A stretch of DNA of 35,684 bases from Zhongshania aquatica (lineage in GTDB: Bacteria; Pseudomonadota; Gammaproteobacteria; Pseudomonadales; Spongiibacteraceae), in contig NZ_JANZNQ010000025.1 in the NCBI RefSeq assembly GCF_027257955.1, positions 1 to 35,684 on the forward strand. Direction: 5' to 3'. The notes under the pieces were generated by a model. That model had not been told where the DNA came from and did no database searches. It saw nothing but the letters and a program-made list of their open reading frames with translations. The translations under genes were made by a program, and so were the position numbers. This document shows, one piece after another, positions 26,411 to 35,560 of this stretch (the first letter of the stretch is position 1; each line of letters begins with the position of its first letter).

Positions 26411-28066
26411 GTGGGTATTACAACAAATCACGGAGCTAAATCGACCTACGACAGCAGCACCAGATCCTCACTTTCGGCTCTAGCCAAACACAGCATCAAC
26501 ACCCCGCTAAATCAACGCTTTCAGGATGACCCTGACCGCGCCATGCGTTACAGCAGCGACATTGGCCCATTATTTGTCGATTATTCCAAACACCATATCG
26601 ATAAAAACATTCTAACAACACTCTGCAAACTTGCCCGCGACCGAGGTATACCAGAGCAATTTGAAGCATTTAGAGCTGGCGCTCACCTCAACAATACAGA
26701 AGACCGCGCAACAAATTACCCAAGCCTGCGTCGCTGGGCGGCTGAAGGTCAAAGCGGCGATGACGCCATCGACTCCATGTATGCCGATATGGCCAAACTA
26801 GTGGCCGCCGTTCGCAACGGCGAAATGACAGGGGCTACCGGTAAACCATTTACTGATATCGTTAACATTGGCATCGGCGGCTCAGACTTTGGTCCGCGCC
26901 TAGTGTGTGATGCGCTGGCAAATCAAGGCACTTCGTCATTAAAAACCCACTTTGCCGCCAATATTGACCCTAGCGTTATCACTGAAATTTTGACGACAAT
27001 ACCCGCAGAAACCACCTTATTCATAGTCGCCTCAAAATCCTTCGGCACCCAAGAAACCCGCAGCAATGCCACTGCAGCACGCGGGTGGTTGCGCGACAAG
27101 CTCAACAAAGACAATGTTGACCCGCATTTTGTTGCCGTTACCTCAAAGCCAGAGTCCGCTGAAGCCTTCGGCATTAGAAAAGATCTCATTCTATGCGTAC
27201 CCGAGTGGGTGGGTGGTCGCTTCTCGGTGTGGTCAGCATTCGGCCTAGCAATTGCACTGAGCTCAGGCATGGACAACTTTAAAGCCCTCCTAACAGGTGC
27301 ATACCAAATAGATCAACATGTTGAGCACGCTCCGCCAGAACAAAATATTCCGATGATTCTCGGCCTACTCGATGTTTGGTATCGAAATGCATGGGGCATT
27401 AGCTCACAAGCTGTACTGCCATATGAGCATCACCTAAAGCTTCTACCCATCTATCTCCAACAATTATTTATGGAGAGCGCAGGCAAGTCGGTCAGCTGCA
27501 ACGGCGAAGTATTGCAGCACGGTACAGGCGGTGTAATTTGGGGAACCGAGGGCACCAACGGCCAACATTCATTCCATCAGCTACTCCATCAAGGCAGCGA
27601 CACCATTCCCTGCGATTTTATTGCCAGCTTGCAATCTTACAACCCGATCGGCGAACAACATCAAAATCTTGTCGCCAACTGCTTCAGTCAAAGCCTAGTT
27701 TTAATGCAGGGCCAAAGTGCTACAGACATCGAACAGACCCTAATCAAGGGTGGCATGGCACACGATGAGGCCAAGCAGCTAGCTCAACACAAGGCAATGT
27801 TGGGTAATCGGCCAAGCACCACCATTTTAATGGAAGCGCTAAACGCCAACGCGCTTGGCGCCCTGATTGCGCTATATGAATACCGCCTATTTACCGCGAG
27901 CTTTGTATGGGGAATTAACCCCTTTGATCAATGGGGGGTGGAGCTTGGCAAGCAAATAAGTCAAACCTTGATGGGCGCATTATCTGGCGACAACACCAAC
28001 CCACTGGATAGCTCTACCGCGCAACTGGTAGACCGTTATAAAAATGCCAGAAAAAGTAAAGAATAA
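26411..28066 (+). CDS. pgi: Glucose-6-phosphate isomerase
   Basis: The 551-residue cytosolic enzyme interconverts glucose-6-phosphate and fructose-6-phosphate. Both family signatures are present: EWVGGRFSVWSAFGL and GINPFDQWGVELGKQ (containing the catalytic lysine). NIGIGGSDFGPRL and SKSFGTQET bind the phosphate. The usual WGEPGTNGQ element appears as WGTEGTNGQHSFHQL, with the glutamate one position later, and NTEDRATNYPSLRRW replaces the usual RAVLHTALR. The start is GTG with AGGA upstream. With the adjacent manB and galU it feeds the sugar-nucleotide pathways. Confidence 0.97.
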   Translation: MGITTNHGAKSTYDSSTRSSLSALAKHSINTPLNQRFQDDPDRAMRYSSDIGPLFVDYSKHHIDKNILTTLCKLARDRGIPEQFEAFRAGAHLNNTEDRATNYPSLRRWAAEGQSGDDAIDSMYADMAKLVAAVRNGEMTGATGKPFTDIVNIGIGGSDFGPRLVCDALANQGTSSLKTHFAANIDPSVITEILTTIPAETTLFIVASKSFGTQETRSNATAARGWLRDKLNKDNVDPHFVAVTSKPESAEAFGIRKDLILCVPEWVGGRFSVWSAFGLAIALSSGMDNFKALLTGAYQIDQHVEHAPPEQNIPMILGLLDVWYRNAWGISSQAVLPYEHHLKLLPIYLQQLFMESAGKSVSCNGEVLQHGTGGVIWGTEGTNGQHSFHQLLHQGSDTIPCDFIASLQSYNPIGEQHQNLVANCFSQSLVLMQGQSATDIEQTLIKGGMAHDEAKQLAQHKAMLGNRPSTTILMEALNANALGALIALYEYRLFTASFVWGINPFDQWGVELGKQISQTLMGALSGDNTNPLDSSTAQLVDRYKNARKSKE

Positions 28067-28080
28067 ATAGTATGTACCAA

Positions 28081-28106
28081 AAAAAAGCGCCTTTCGGCGC
28101 TTTTTT
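28081..28106. terminator. Bidirectional intrinsic terminator between pgi and manB
   Basis: The stem GCGCC-TTTC-GGCGC, flanked by A and T runs on both sides, serves the convergent pgi and phosphomannomutase genes. Confidence 0.92.
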
Positions 28107-28122
28107 ATTTCAACAATAAAAC

Positions 28123-29472
28123 TTAGAGCATCGCTAAAAGTTCAGCCGTTTTCGCTTCCATTAGCGCAAAATCGCCGTCACTTTCTACGTTCAATCGCAC
28201 TACCGGCTCGGTATTCGACATCCGCACATTAAAGCGCCAACCGTCAAAACTCATACTCAAACCATCAGTAAAATCGATGCTTGCAGCCTGCGGTTTGTAG
28301 GTCGCCTCTATCTTAGCAATGACAGCCTTTGCGTCTTCAACCTCGCGGTTAATCTCGCCACTACACGGGAATAAAGCAACACGCTCCTCAACCAGCGACG
28401 ACAAACTCGCTGATTTAACCGACATCAATTGAGTCACCAGCAGCCAAGGAATCATACCGCTGTCGCAATATGCAAAATCGCGGAAATAGTGATGCGCGCT
28501 CATTTCTCCGCCATATACCGCGTTCTCAATTCGCATACGCTCCTTAATAAAGGCATGCCCGGTTTTACACTGCACGGCCTCACCACCCGCCGCCTCAACA
28601 ATCGCAATGGTATTCCAAGTCAAACGCGGATCGTGGACAATTTTAGCGCCTGGGTTTTTCAGCAAAAAGGCCTCAGCCAATAACCCGACAACATAATAGC
28701 CTTCGATAAAATCGCCGGTTTCATCAAAGAAGAAACAACGGTCGAAATCACCATCCCAAGCCACACCCAAATCGGCGCCATGAGCCTTAATTGCATCAAT
28801 GCTTGGCTGACGATTCTCAATCAGCAAAGGATTTGGCACCCCATTAGGAAAATTACCATCCGCCTCGTGATGAACACGAATAAACTCAAACGGTAGGTGT
28901 TTTTCAAGCAAGTCGACAACCCGACCCGCACCGCCGTTACCCGCATTCACCACAATTTTTAAGGGTTTAAGCGAAGACACATCAACATAGCTTAGCAAAT
29001 GCTCAACATAGGCTGCCGACGTATCTAAGGCCTGCAAGCTGCCACGCTCAGCTGGCGCAGCAAATTCATTCTGCTCGGCCAATTTTTTAATATCAAATAG
29101 ACCGGTATCACCGCTGATCGGCTTAGACTCTTCGCGAACAAACTTCATGCCGTTATAGTCTTTAGGATTATGACTCGCCGTTACCGCAATGCCGCCATCC
29201 ATACCGGCATGGGAGGTTGCAAAGTAAATCTCTTCAGTGCCACATAAACCAATATCATAGACATCGACGCCAGCATCGAGCAGCCCGTTGGTAAGCGCCG
29301 CTTTAATTGCCTCGCTACTCAGACGAATATCATGCCCCACCACGACTTTCTTCGGCTGAATTACTTCCGCAAATGCACGACCTATTCGATAGGCGATATC
29401 TTCGTTTAATTGGTCAGGTATACGACCACGAACATCATAGGCCTTAAAACACGTTATTTCGCTAGAACTCAC
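28123..29472 (-). CDS. manB: Phosphomannomutase (ManB/CpsG-type phosphohexomutase)
   Basis: The 449-residue alpha-D-phosphohexomutase has the phosphoserine loop [15 protein letters not shown], metal-binding [12 protein letters not shown], sugar-binding [20 protein letters not shown] and the phosphate-binding [12 protein letters not shown]. It converts mannose-6-phosphate to mannose-1-phosphate and may accept glucose phosphates. It starts with GTG in a GTGA overlap with galU, so the two are coupled. The GEMSAHHYF variant favours CpsG/ManB over GlmM or the alpha-Pgm clade. No manC (GDP-mannose pyrophosphorylase) is in the window, so a phosphoglucomutase role feeding GalU and RfbA remains possible. 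Confidence 0.9.
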   Translation of the reverse strand: MSSSEITCFKAYDVRGRIPDQLNEDIAYRIGRAFAEVIQPKKVVVGHDIRLSSEAIKAALTNGLLDAGVDVYDIGLCGTEEIYFATSHAGMDGGIAVTASHNPKDYNGMKFVREESKPISGDTGLFDIKKLAEQNEFAAPAERGSLQALDTSAAYVEHLLSYVDVSSLKPLKIVVNAGNGGAGRVVDLLEKHLPFEFIRVHHEADGNFPNGVPNPLLIENRQPSIDAIKAHGADLGVAWDGDFDRCFFFDETGDFIEGYYVVGLLAEAFLLKNPGAKIVHDPRLTWNTIAIVEAAGGEAVQCKTGHAFIKERMRIENAVYGGEMSAHHYFRDFAYCDSGMIPWLLVTQLMSVKSASLSSLVEERVALFPCSGEINREVEDAKAVIAKIEATYKPQAASIDFTDGLSMSFDGWRFNVRMSNTEPVVRLNVESDGDFALMEAKTAELLAML

Positions 29473-30305
29473 GCTGAACCCTCGGCATAAATATTTTCAT
29501 AAACGTAATTCGTTGCCTCAATAAATCCAGGCACGCTACCGCAGTCAAAGCGCTTACCACGGAACTTATAGGCCAGCACACAACCGTTTTGGGCCTGAGT
29601 CATCAAGGCGTCGGTAAGCTGCACTTCACCATTTTTACCTGGCGGCGTATCACGCAAAATATCGAAAATATCTGGGGTGAGAATATAGCGTCCAATAACC
29701 GCCATATTGGTAGGCGCATCTTCTGGTTTTGGTTTTTCAACCATAGTACTGACGCGATACAAGCCGTCGCCCATTTCTTCGCCAGCAATAACACCGTATT
29801 TCTCAATATCTTCCATCGGTACTTCTTGAATAGCGACAATGCTGCAGCGAAACTGATTATAGAGCTTAACCATCTGAGCCATCACGCCTTCGTCGTCATG
29901 GTTAAGGCACAAATCATCGGACAAAATTACGCCAAACGCCTCATCACCAATCAAGCATTCGCCGGTTAAAATCGCATGCCCCAAACCCTTCATTTGACGC
30001 TGGCGCGTCATCATGAACGTACCCTTATTAAGTACGTTGCGAATGCAGTCTAAATAGCGCTCCTTACTAGTTCCTGCAATCTGATTCTCTAACTCATAGC
30101 TAATATCAAAATGATCCGCTATTGCTCGCTTGCCGCGGCCGGTGACCAGGGCAATCTCTTTTAAACCGGCGTCAATCGCCTCTTCAACACCGTACTGCAC
30201 CAAAGGTTTATTCACTATGGGCAACATTTCTTTCGGCATGGATTTGGTAGCAGGTAAAAAGCGGGTACCGTAGCCCGCAACAGGGAAAAGACATTTTCTA
30301 ATCAT
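29469..30305 (-). CDS. galU: UTP-glucose-1-phosphate uridylyltransferase
   Basis: The protein has about 278 residues and begins [20 protein letters not shown], the GalU nucleotide-binding motif, followed by [33 protein letters not shown] and [21 protein letters not shown] are characteristic. It makes UDP-glucose for UDP-galactose, hence for Glf, and for LPS sugars. The ATG at 30305 has AAGGAA five to six bases upstream and is preferred over a longer frame from 30347. Coupled to manB. Confidence 0.96.
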   Translation of the reverse strand: MIRKCLFPVAGYGTRFLPATKSMPKEMLPIVNKPLVQYGVEEAIDAGLKEIALVTGRGKRAIADHFDISYELENQIAGTSKERYLDCIRNVLNKGTFMMTRQRQMKGLGHAILTGECLIGDEAFGVILSDDLCLNHDDEGVMAQMVKLYNQFRCSIVAIQEVPMEDIEKYGVIAGEEMGDGLYRVSTMVEKPKPEDAPTNMAVIGRYILTPDIFDILRDTPPGKNGEVQLTDALMTQAQNGCVLAYKFRGKRFDCGSVPGFIEATNYVYENIYAEGSA

Positions 30306-30413
30306 AATATTTCCTTTAGTACATTCCGGGCTCAGTGCCGGCTCCATTCAAACTGGTCACCATTTTCCATGTAGCGACATTACTTAGCAAGACGCGTTCT
30401 TTTACTCACATAT

Positions 30414-30431
30414 TGTTACAAGGGTGTTACA
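30414..30431. promoter_or_regulatory. Paired TGTTACA direct repeats upstream of fabA
   Basis: TGTTACA occurs at 30414-30420 and again at 30425-30431, 11 bases apart, so on the same face of the helix. They lie in the galU/fabA divergent region about 100 bases before fabA. A TAAGAT box at 30485-30490 is a weak -10 candidate. A regulator binding site is possible, but none is recognised. Confidence 0.35.
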
Positions 30432-30524
30432 GCAATGATCGCGCCAATGTTGACATTTTTATGTGCCATCGAAATCCTTCGTGCTAAGATGTCCGCAACA
30501 TTTTCAAGCTGATAATTCTGTCTC

Positions 30525-31049
30525 ATGTCTTTAATTCATCAAAATAGCTTTACCAAACAAGAACTCATCGACTGCGGGAACGGCAAGCTTTTCGGCCCCG
30601 GCAACCCCAAGCTCCCCGTTGACAATATGTTAATGGTAGATCGTATCACACATATTAGTACCGAAGGCGGCACGTACGGCAAGGGCGTCCTCGTTGCTGA
30701 GCTGGATATCAATCCCGACTTATGGTTCTTCAACTGCCACTTCATCGGCGATCCCGTTATGCCTGGCTGCTTAGGCCTTGACGCCATGTGGCAGTTAGTC
30801 GGCTTCTATTTAGGCTGGCGCGGCAACAGCGGCAAAGGCCGTGCTTTGGGCGCCGGAGAAGTCAAATTTACCGGTCAAGTATTGCCAGAAGCAAAACTTG
30901 TCACCTACACCCTCAACTACAAGCGCCTCATTGAACGCAAGCTAGTACTCGGCATTGCCGACGGCGAAGTAGCCGTAGACGGTAAAGTGATCTACACCGC
31001 AAAAGACCTACGTGTCGGCTTGTTCAAAGACGACGCTAGCTTCGAGTAA
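30525..31049 (+). CDS. fabA: 3-hydroxydecanoyl-ACP dehydratase/isomerase
   Basis: The 174-residue hot-dog-fold enzyme introduces the cis double bond in anaerobic unsaturated fatty acid synthesis. [20 protein letters not shown] (active-site histidine) and [14 protein letters not shown] (active-site aspartate) are diagnostic, as is [11 protein letters not shown]. The length is close to E. coli FabA. It lies 56 bases ahead of fabB, the usual operon in pseudomonad-like gammaproteobacteria. Confidence 0.98.
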   Translation: MSLIHQNSFTKQELIDCGNGKLFGPGNPKLPVDNMLMVDRITHISTEGGTYGKGVLVAELDINPDLWFFNCHFIGDPVMPGCLGLDAMWQLVGFYLGWRGNSGKGRALGAGEVKFTGQVLPEAKLVTYTLNYKRLIERKLVLGIADGEVAVDGKVIYTAKDLRVGLFKDDASFE

Positions 31050-31105
31050 TCAGAGCTACACATCCATTTACTAAATTCATCACAATATATAAGACGAGGT
31101 ATTCG

Positions 31106-32329
31106 ATGAAACGTGTTGTCGTAACCGGCATGGGGATTGTTTCCAGTATCGGCAATAATCTAGCCGAAGTTTTAAGTTCACTCCAGGAAGGCAAATCGGG
31201 TATCGCATTTAATGAGACCTATAAAGAAATGGGGTTTCGCAGCCAGGTTTCAGGCTCCATTAAGAATCTTGATCTCAAAGCACTCATCGACCGCAAACAA
31301 TTTCGCTTTATGGGTGACGCAGCGGCCTATGCCTACTTGTCTATGCAGGAAGCTATCGCAGACTCTGGGCTTGAAGAGCACCAAGTCAGCAACATCCGCA
31401 CGGGTATTATTGCGGGCTCAGGCGGCGCTTCATCAGCTAATTTAATCGACTCAGCAGACACGCTACGTGAAAAAGGCGTAAAGCGTATTGGGCCCTATCG
31501 TGTTACCCAAACCATGGGCAGCACCGTATCCGCCTGCCTAGCAACGCCTTTCAAAATTAAAGGTGTGAACTACTCGATTTCATCTGCCTGCGCGACCAGC
31601 GCGCACTGTATTGGCAATGCCGCCGAGCTCATTCAGCTCGGCAAGCAAGACATCGTATTTGCCGGCGGTGGCGAGGAAGAGCACTGGTCATTAAGCTGCT
31701 TATTTGACGCCATGGGCGCCTTATCAACCAAATACAATGACACCCCTGAAAAAGCATCACGCCCCTACGATGCGAACCGCGACGGCTTCGTTATTGCCGG
31801 CGGCGCAGGTATGATCGTTCTTGAAGAGCTGGAGCACGCAAAAGCCCGCGGTGCGAAAATATACGGCGAACTTGTTGGCTACGGCGCCACATCAGACGGC
31901 TACGACATGGTAGCACCAAGTGGCGAAGGTGCAGCGCGCTGCATGCTTCTTGCACTGCAAGACGTTGATACTGATGTTGACTATATAAACTCACACGGCA
32001 CTTCAACCCCAGCGGGCGATATGCAGGAGTTAAAAGCGGTAAAACAAGCCTATGAAGGGAAAACGATTCCAGCTATAGGTTCTACAAAGTCCTTGGCGGG
32101 TCATTCTCTGGGGGCTACAGGCGTTCAGGAAGCGATCTTCTCATTACTAATGATGAAGCATAATTTCATTGCTGCGTCGGCAAATATCGACACGCTAGAT
32201 GATGAAGCTGCAGGTGTGCCGATCGTGATGAAGAAACAAGAAAACGTCACACTGAATACGATTATGTCTAATAGCTTCGGCTTTGGCGGCACCAACGCTA
32301 GCTTAGTATTTAAGCGCTACACCGCTTAA
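31106..32329 (+). CDS. fabB: 3-oxoacyl-ACP synthase I
   Basis: The 407-residue condensing enzyme has the Cys-His-His triad: [14 protein letters not shown] (Cys near residue 163), [11 protein letters not shown] and [12 protein letters not shown]. It ends with the FabB/FabF pattern [15 protein letters not shown]. It elongates the cis-3-decenoyl-ACP made by FabA. GACGAGG lies upstream of the ATG. A perfect palindrome follows the stop instead of a classical terminator. Confidence 0.98.
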   Translation: MKRVVVTGMGIVSSIGNNLAEVLSSLQEGKSGIAFNETYKEMGFRSQVSGSIKNLDLKALIDRKQFRFMGDAAAYAYLSMQEAIADSGLEEHQVSNIRTGIIAGSGGASSANLIDSADTLREKGVKRIGPYRVTQTMGSTVSACLATPFKIKGVNYSISSACATSAHCIGNAAELIQLGKQDIVFAGGGEEEHWSLSCLFDAMGALSTKYNDTPEKASRPYDANRDGFVIAGGAGMIVLEELEHAKARGAKIYGELVGYGATSDGYDMVAPSGEGAARCMLLALQDVDTDVDYINSHGTSTPAGDMQELKAVKQAYEGKTIPAIGSTKSLAGHSLGATGVQEAIFSLLMMKHNFIAASANIDTLDDEAAGVPIVMKKQENVTLNTIMSNSFGFGGTNASLVFKRYTA

Positions 32330-32336
32330 ATACTGC

Positions 32337-32368
32337 GCGTTTGCGGTGAAATATTTCACCGCAAACGC
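32337..32368. repeat. 32-bp perfect palindrome between fabB and moeA
   Basis: The 16-base arm GCGTTTGCGGTGAAAT is followed at once by its exact reverse complement, centred at 32352/32353. It sits in the 48-base gap between convergent genes, so as RNA it would form a long hairpin on either strand. Neither side carries a T run, unlike the other terminators in this window. Confidence 0.9.
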
Positions 32369-32377
32369 AATCAATTC

Positions 32378-33577
32378 CTAGTTTAAATCCCGCAAAAATA
32401 TTACCTCAAGCAGATCACCTGACCGCAAGGTCGCGCCAACGGGAATCACTGCCAAGGCATTGCACCAAGACACTGACGTTAAAGCGCCAGAGCTCTGCTG
32501 CGGATGAATATCAACCTGTAAACCTGTCGCACCCGGCGTCACTCGCGCCCGCAGATACTCCTGACGACTTCCGGCTTTCGGCCAATCAAAATTGGCGCTG
32601 GCCGGCCATTTAGGAGGTGACTTTTCAGACACGCCCAGCATGGCCAAAATATAGGGCCGAACTAACAGACAAAAAGTGACAAACCCCGACACAGGATTAC
32701 CCGGTAGTCCAAAAAATGGCACATCGCCCAAGCGACCGTATGCCAAGGGTTTACCTGGCTTTATGGCAAGTTTCCACAACTGAAGCTCGCCCAAAGCTTC
32801 AACCTGCGCCTTAACATGATCTTCTTCTCCGACTGACACACCGCCGCTAGAAATTACCAGATCAGCACTGTCGCGGGCATTGACCAAAGCCAATCTGGTC
32901 GCGTCTGGGTCATCCGCGACAATCCCCAGATCGATCACATCGCAACCCAATGAGCGAATCATTGAAGCTAACATTGGTCTATTGGAATTATAAATCTGGC
33001 CCGGCGCTAAAACCTCACCGGGCTCACGCAGCTCATCGCCGGTAGACATGAGCGCTACTTTAATCGAAGCAGAAACACTGACTTGCGACACCCCCAAAGA
33101 GGCTAGCAAGCCCAAATCCGCAGATGTCAGTCTATGTCCAGCCGTCAGCAATAACTGCCCGGCAGCAATATCCTGTCCACATGGGCGAATGTGCTGCCCC
33201 CGCTCTGGCGCAATATTAACTATAACGACACCGTCGCCCTGCTCGCAGTCTTCCTGAGCAATAACAGTGTCAGCGCCGTCAGGAATAAACGCACCGGTAA
33301 AAATTCGCGCAGCCGTTCCTGGCTCTAAAGACTGACCGACCACGCCAGCGGGAATACGCTGGCTCACCAACATCGGCTCACCCGCACGCAGATCACTCTC
33401 TCGCAATGCATAGCCATCCATTGCGCTGTTATCTGCAGGGGGGACATTGCTTTGAGCAAAAATATCTTCTGCCAATACCGCGCCCAAGGACTGTGCCAAA
33501 CCTCGAACTTCGGTGCCCCGTTTTTGGGCGCACGCCAAAAGATAGTGCAGCGTGTCCTCAACCGAACGCAGGGCCAT
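32378..33577 (-). CDS. moeA: Molybdopterin molybdotransferase
   Basis: The 399-residue cytosolic enzyme inserts molybdate into adenylated molybdopterin. It has NVPPADNSAMDGYALR at the N-terminus, RIFTGAFIPDGADTVIAQED, STGDELREPGEVLAPGQIYNSNRPML and SSGGVSVGEEDHVK. KLAIKPGKPLAYGRLGDV and FFGLPGNPVSGFVTF complete the MoeA/MogA-like domain, followed by a C-terminal beta-barrel domain. It starts 2 bases after the moaB stop. Confidence 0.96.
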   Translation of the reverse strand: MALRSVEDTLHYLLACAQKRGTEVRGLAQSLGAVLAEDIFAQSNVPPADNSAMDGYALRESDLRAGEPMLVSQRIPAGVVGQSLEPGTAARIFTGAFIPDGADTVIAQEDCEQGDGVVIVNIAPERGQHIRPCGQDIAAGQLLLTAGHRLTSADLGLLASLGVSQVSVSASIKVALMSTGDELREPGEVLAPGQIYNSNRPMLASMIRSLGCDVIDLGIVADDPDATRLALVNARDSADLVISSGGVSVGEEDHVKAQVEALGELQLWKLAIKPGKPLAYGRLGDVPFFGLPGNPVSGFVTFCLLVRPYILAMLGVSEKSPPKWPASANFDWPKAGSRQEYLRARVTPGATGLQVDIHPQQSSGALTSVSWCNALAVIPVGATLRSGDLLEVIFLRDLN

Positions 33578-33579
33578 TA

Positions 33580-34107
33580 TTAGATTCCTGTATCTTGACG
33601 GGTTTTTAACACCCCAACAAAATTACAGGGTCTATGCCGGCTATCAAGTTGCTCGCTAATAACGCCGTGCCACGCGGTTTTGCACGCGCCAGTGGAACCC
33701 GGCACACAAAAGATCACTGTATTATTCGCCAAACCTGCGAGAGCGCGAGACTGGATAGTCGAAGAGCCTATTTCCGTTAACGAGATGGCGCGGAACACTT
33801 CACCGAATCCGTCTATCTCCTTATCAAATAACACCGATACAGCTTCTGGTGTTGAATCGCGCCCGGAGAATCCTGTTCCACCGGTCACCAATATCGCCTG
33901 CACATCGCTACGATAAATCCACTCAGACATGACGGCGCGGATTTGATAAACGTCATCCTTCACAATTTGTTTTGCGGCGAGCTTATGACCGGCGGCTAGC
34001 AGTGCGTCAATCAAAAATTTTCCTGAGCTATCGTTACTCTCGTCTCGCGTATCAGAGACCGTCATCACCGCGATGCCCAGCGCCACAAATAAAGTATCAC
34101 TACTCAT
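33580..34107 (-). CDS. moaB: Molybdenum cofactor biosynthesis protein B
   Basis: The 175-residue MogA/MoaB-fold protein has GIAVMTVSDTRDESNDSSG, ILVTGGTGFSGRDSTPEAV (molybdopterin-binding) and the C-terminal FCVPGSTGACKTAWHGVI, as in MoaB. It is thought to adenylate molybdopterin or assist that step before MoeA. The ATG overlaps the stop of the upstream RmlD-like gene as ATGA, so translation is coupled. No moaA, moaC, moaD, moaE or a molybdoenzyme is in the window. Confidence 0.94.
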   Translation of the reverse strand: MSSDTLFVALGIAVMTVSDTRDESNDSSGKFLIDALLAAGHKLAAKQIVKDDVYQIRAVMSEWIYRSDVQAILVTGGTGFSGRDSTPEAVSVLFDKEIDGFGEVFRAISLTEIGSSTIQSRALAGLANNTVIFCVPGSTGACKTAWHGVISEQLDSRHRPCNFVGVLKTRQDTGI

Positions 34108-34973
34108 TTACTTCCCCCCTCACACACCGCCCTTACCATACGAGGCAGATAGGCTCGCCAAGGCAATTGCTTGATACCAAAATCCTGTAAAATTTGATTG
34201 CACGATAATGCCGGTACACTCGGCTGCCAAGTAACACCCGCTTCATCAGCCGCAATATCCGCTACCGGCGTAACAAACTGCGAGGCGAAAGCACAAACAA
34301 CCTCAGCAAATTCATAGGCGCTTGCAGAGCCACTGCTACAATAATGATAAGCACCCCGGCAAGGCGCACCACAACTCAATTGATCAACAATACCTGAAAT
34401 AACCCGCGCAAAATCGGATACTGGCGTCGGGCACGACATCAATGCGTCATTCAAGGCCAACACCTTGCCCTCTCGCATCGTCGCTAAACAATCACCTAGG
34501 AAATTGCCCTCTCGCGAAGCAATAAGTGGACCTGTGCGCAACACAACTCCCTGCCCCGCATCGGCCATCACCAGACGCTCATATTCTGCCAGCTGCTTTC
34601 CCTCAAGGCTCGCAGGCTCAATATCGTCGTGCTCTGCACAATCGCCCGTATGCGCCAAGCAACCATCGAAGACTCTGCCGTCACTTAAGAATAAATAGGG
34701 TACATCGTGCGCAAGGCAGGTTTGAAGTAAACTTCTTCGACGCACTAACATCTGCGCGTGAACATCATCCGCAAATCCGTTGTGGCATTGCAGATAAGCC
34801 AAGGCATCACCATCGATCACAATGGCGTCGCGCAGAATTTTTACATCCATCGTCTGGACATCGTCCATCGACATCACGACCAGAGGCCGCTCCCGCTGGG
34901 TTAGCTGACTGCCAATCGCATCATTTAAGGGGCTAGGCCGAGAAACTAGAACTACATTCACAGAAAAATTCAC
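34104..34973 (-). CDS. Degenerate RmlD-like sugar-nucleotide-binding (SDR) protein
   Basis: The 289-residue protein follows the RmlD layout: VPYLFLSDGRVFDG aligns with the STDYVFDG block. VVLRTGPLIASREGNFLGD and CPTPVSDFARVISGIVDQL match later RmlD segments, and GAYHYCSSGSASAYEFAEVV matches the YHYSGNEAVSWYGFA region. However, the N-terminal glycine-rich nucleotide loop is missing (VVLVSRPSPLNDAIG) and the Y-x3-K catalytic pair is not found where expected (EGKQLAEYERLV). It is probably not a working reductase. It starts with GTG, with another GTG four codons later, and neither has a clear ribosome site. Head of the moaB-moeA operon; function unknown. Confidence 0.8.
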   Translation of the reverse strand: MNFSVNVVLVSRPSPLNDAIGSQLTQRERPLVVMSMDDVQTMDVKILRDAIVIDGDALAYLQCHNGFADDVHAQMLVRRRSLLQTCLAHDVPYLFLSDGRVFDGCLAHTGDCAEHDDIEPASLEGKQLAEYERLVMADAGQGVVLRTGPLIASREGNFLGDCLATMREGKVLALNDALMSCPTPVSDFARVISGIVDQLSCGAPCRGAYHYCSSGSASAYEFAEVVCAFASQFVTPVADIAADEAGVTWQPSVPALSCNQILQDFGIKQLPWRAYLPRMVRAVCEGGSK

Positions 34974-35094
34974 TGGTTAATAAGACGCATCGCGCCAAAA
35001 ATTACAAACGTCATACACCAAACCATATCGCGCAATCACATTACTCAATGCACCAACTGGCTGCAAGGCACGCCCATCTGTATGACATTAACAC

Positions 35095-35130
35095 AAATAA
35101 AAAAACGCCCTACAATTTATAGGGCGTTTC
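35095..35130 (-). terminator. Strong intrinsic terminator facing the minus strand
   Basis: A 10-bp stem AAACGCCCTA-CAATTTA-TAGGGCGTTT is followed on the minus strand by about seven T residues, then ATTT; on the plus strand only a few T residues follow. Its orientation implies a transcript arriving from the right, yet no gene is visible there. Confidence 0.8.
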
Positions 35131-35560
35131 ACTACACATGTACACGTCGGTATTCCCTAGAACGGAAGTAACCAACTAAAACCTTTTCATCTAACTGAGT
35201 GAGTGAGTGAAAAGCCTTAAAAAATAGTACTAAATAAGCTCCACATTAGACATGAACAGATTTATTGTAACGTTATTCGTAACGTATTGTAATCAATTGC
35301 GCAAAACGAGCACTCCAAACGTTACAAGGAAGGGGCGCTCGCCGCGCCCTCTTGTCGAGCCAAAAGACGCTCGCCAATTCACCCTGGCAAGTACTTTGAG
35401 ACCGGCGATGCATAAAAACCACCTTCGGCCGGTATTGGTAAAAAGCGGACGCTCAAAACACCGACCTAGATGGATGTCTGTAGGTTTTTATACAACATCA
35501 ACGCCCGCATTTGCGGCTGGTTTGGAGCGCTGCGAAAAACCAGTCCGGCAACATGCGCTT
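35131..35560. other. Gene-poor region with repeats and hairpins
   Basis: No credible gene is seen. It contains a GAGT tandem run at 35197-35209 within a hairpin (CTTTTCA/TGAAAAG arms), and a perfect 10-bp inverted repeat, TTGTAACGTT at 35265-35274 and AACGTTACAA at 35318-35327. A plus-strand promoter-like pair TTGTAA-17-TGTAAT lies at 35265-35293. A GGGCGC/GCGCCC hairpin is at 35333-35349. Two adjacent hairpins at 35505-35516 (CCGC-ATTT-GCGG) and 35517-35543 (CTGGTTT/AAACCAG) lie just ahead of the putative intron. Confidence 0.5.

Noticed and set aside
35197-35209. GAGT tandem run as a phase-variable repeat
   Set aside because: Only about three full units and not inside a coding frame or between clear promoter boxes, so slippage-based switching is unlikely.
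35261-35330. Integron attC site
   Set aside because: The paired TAACGTT/AACGTTA sequences suggested one, but no GTTRRRY/RYYYAAC core-site pair with proper spacing was found.
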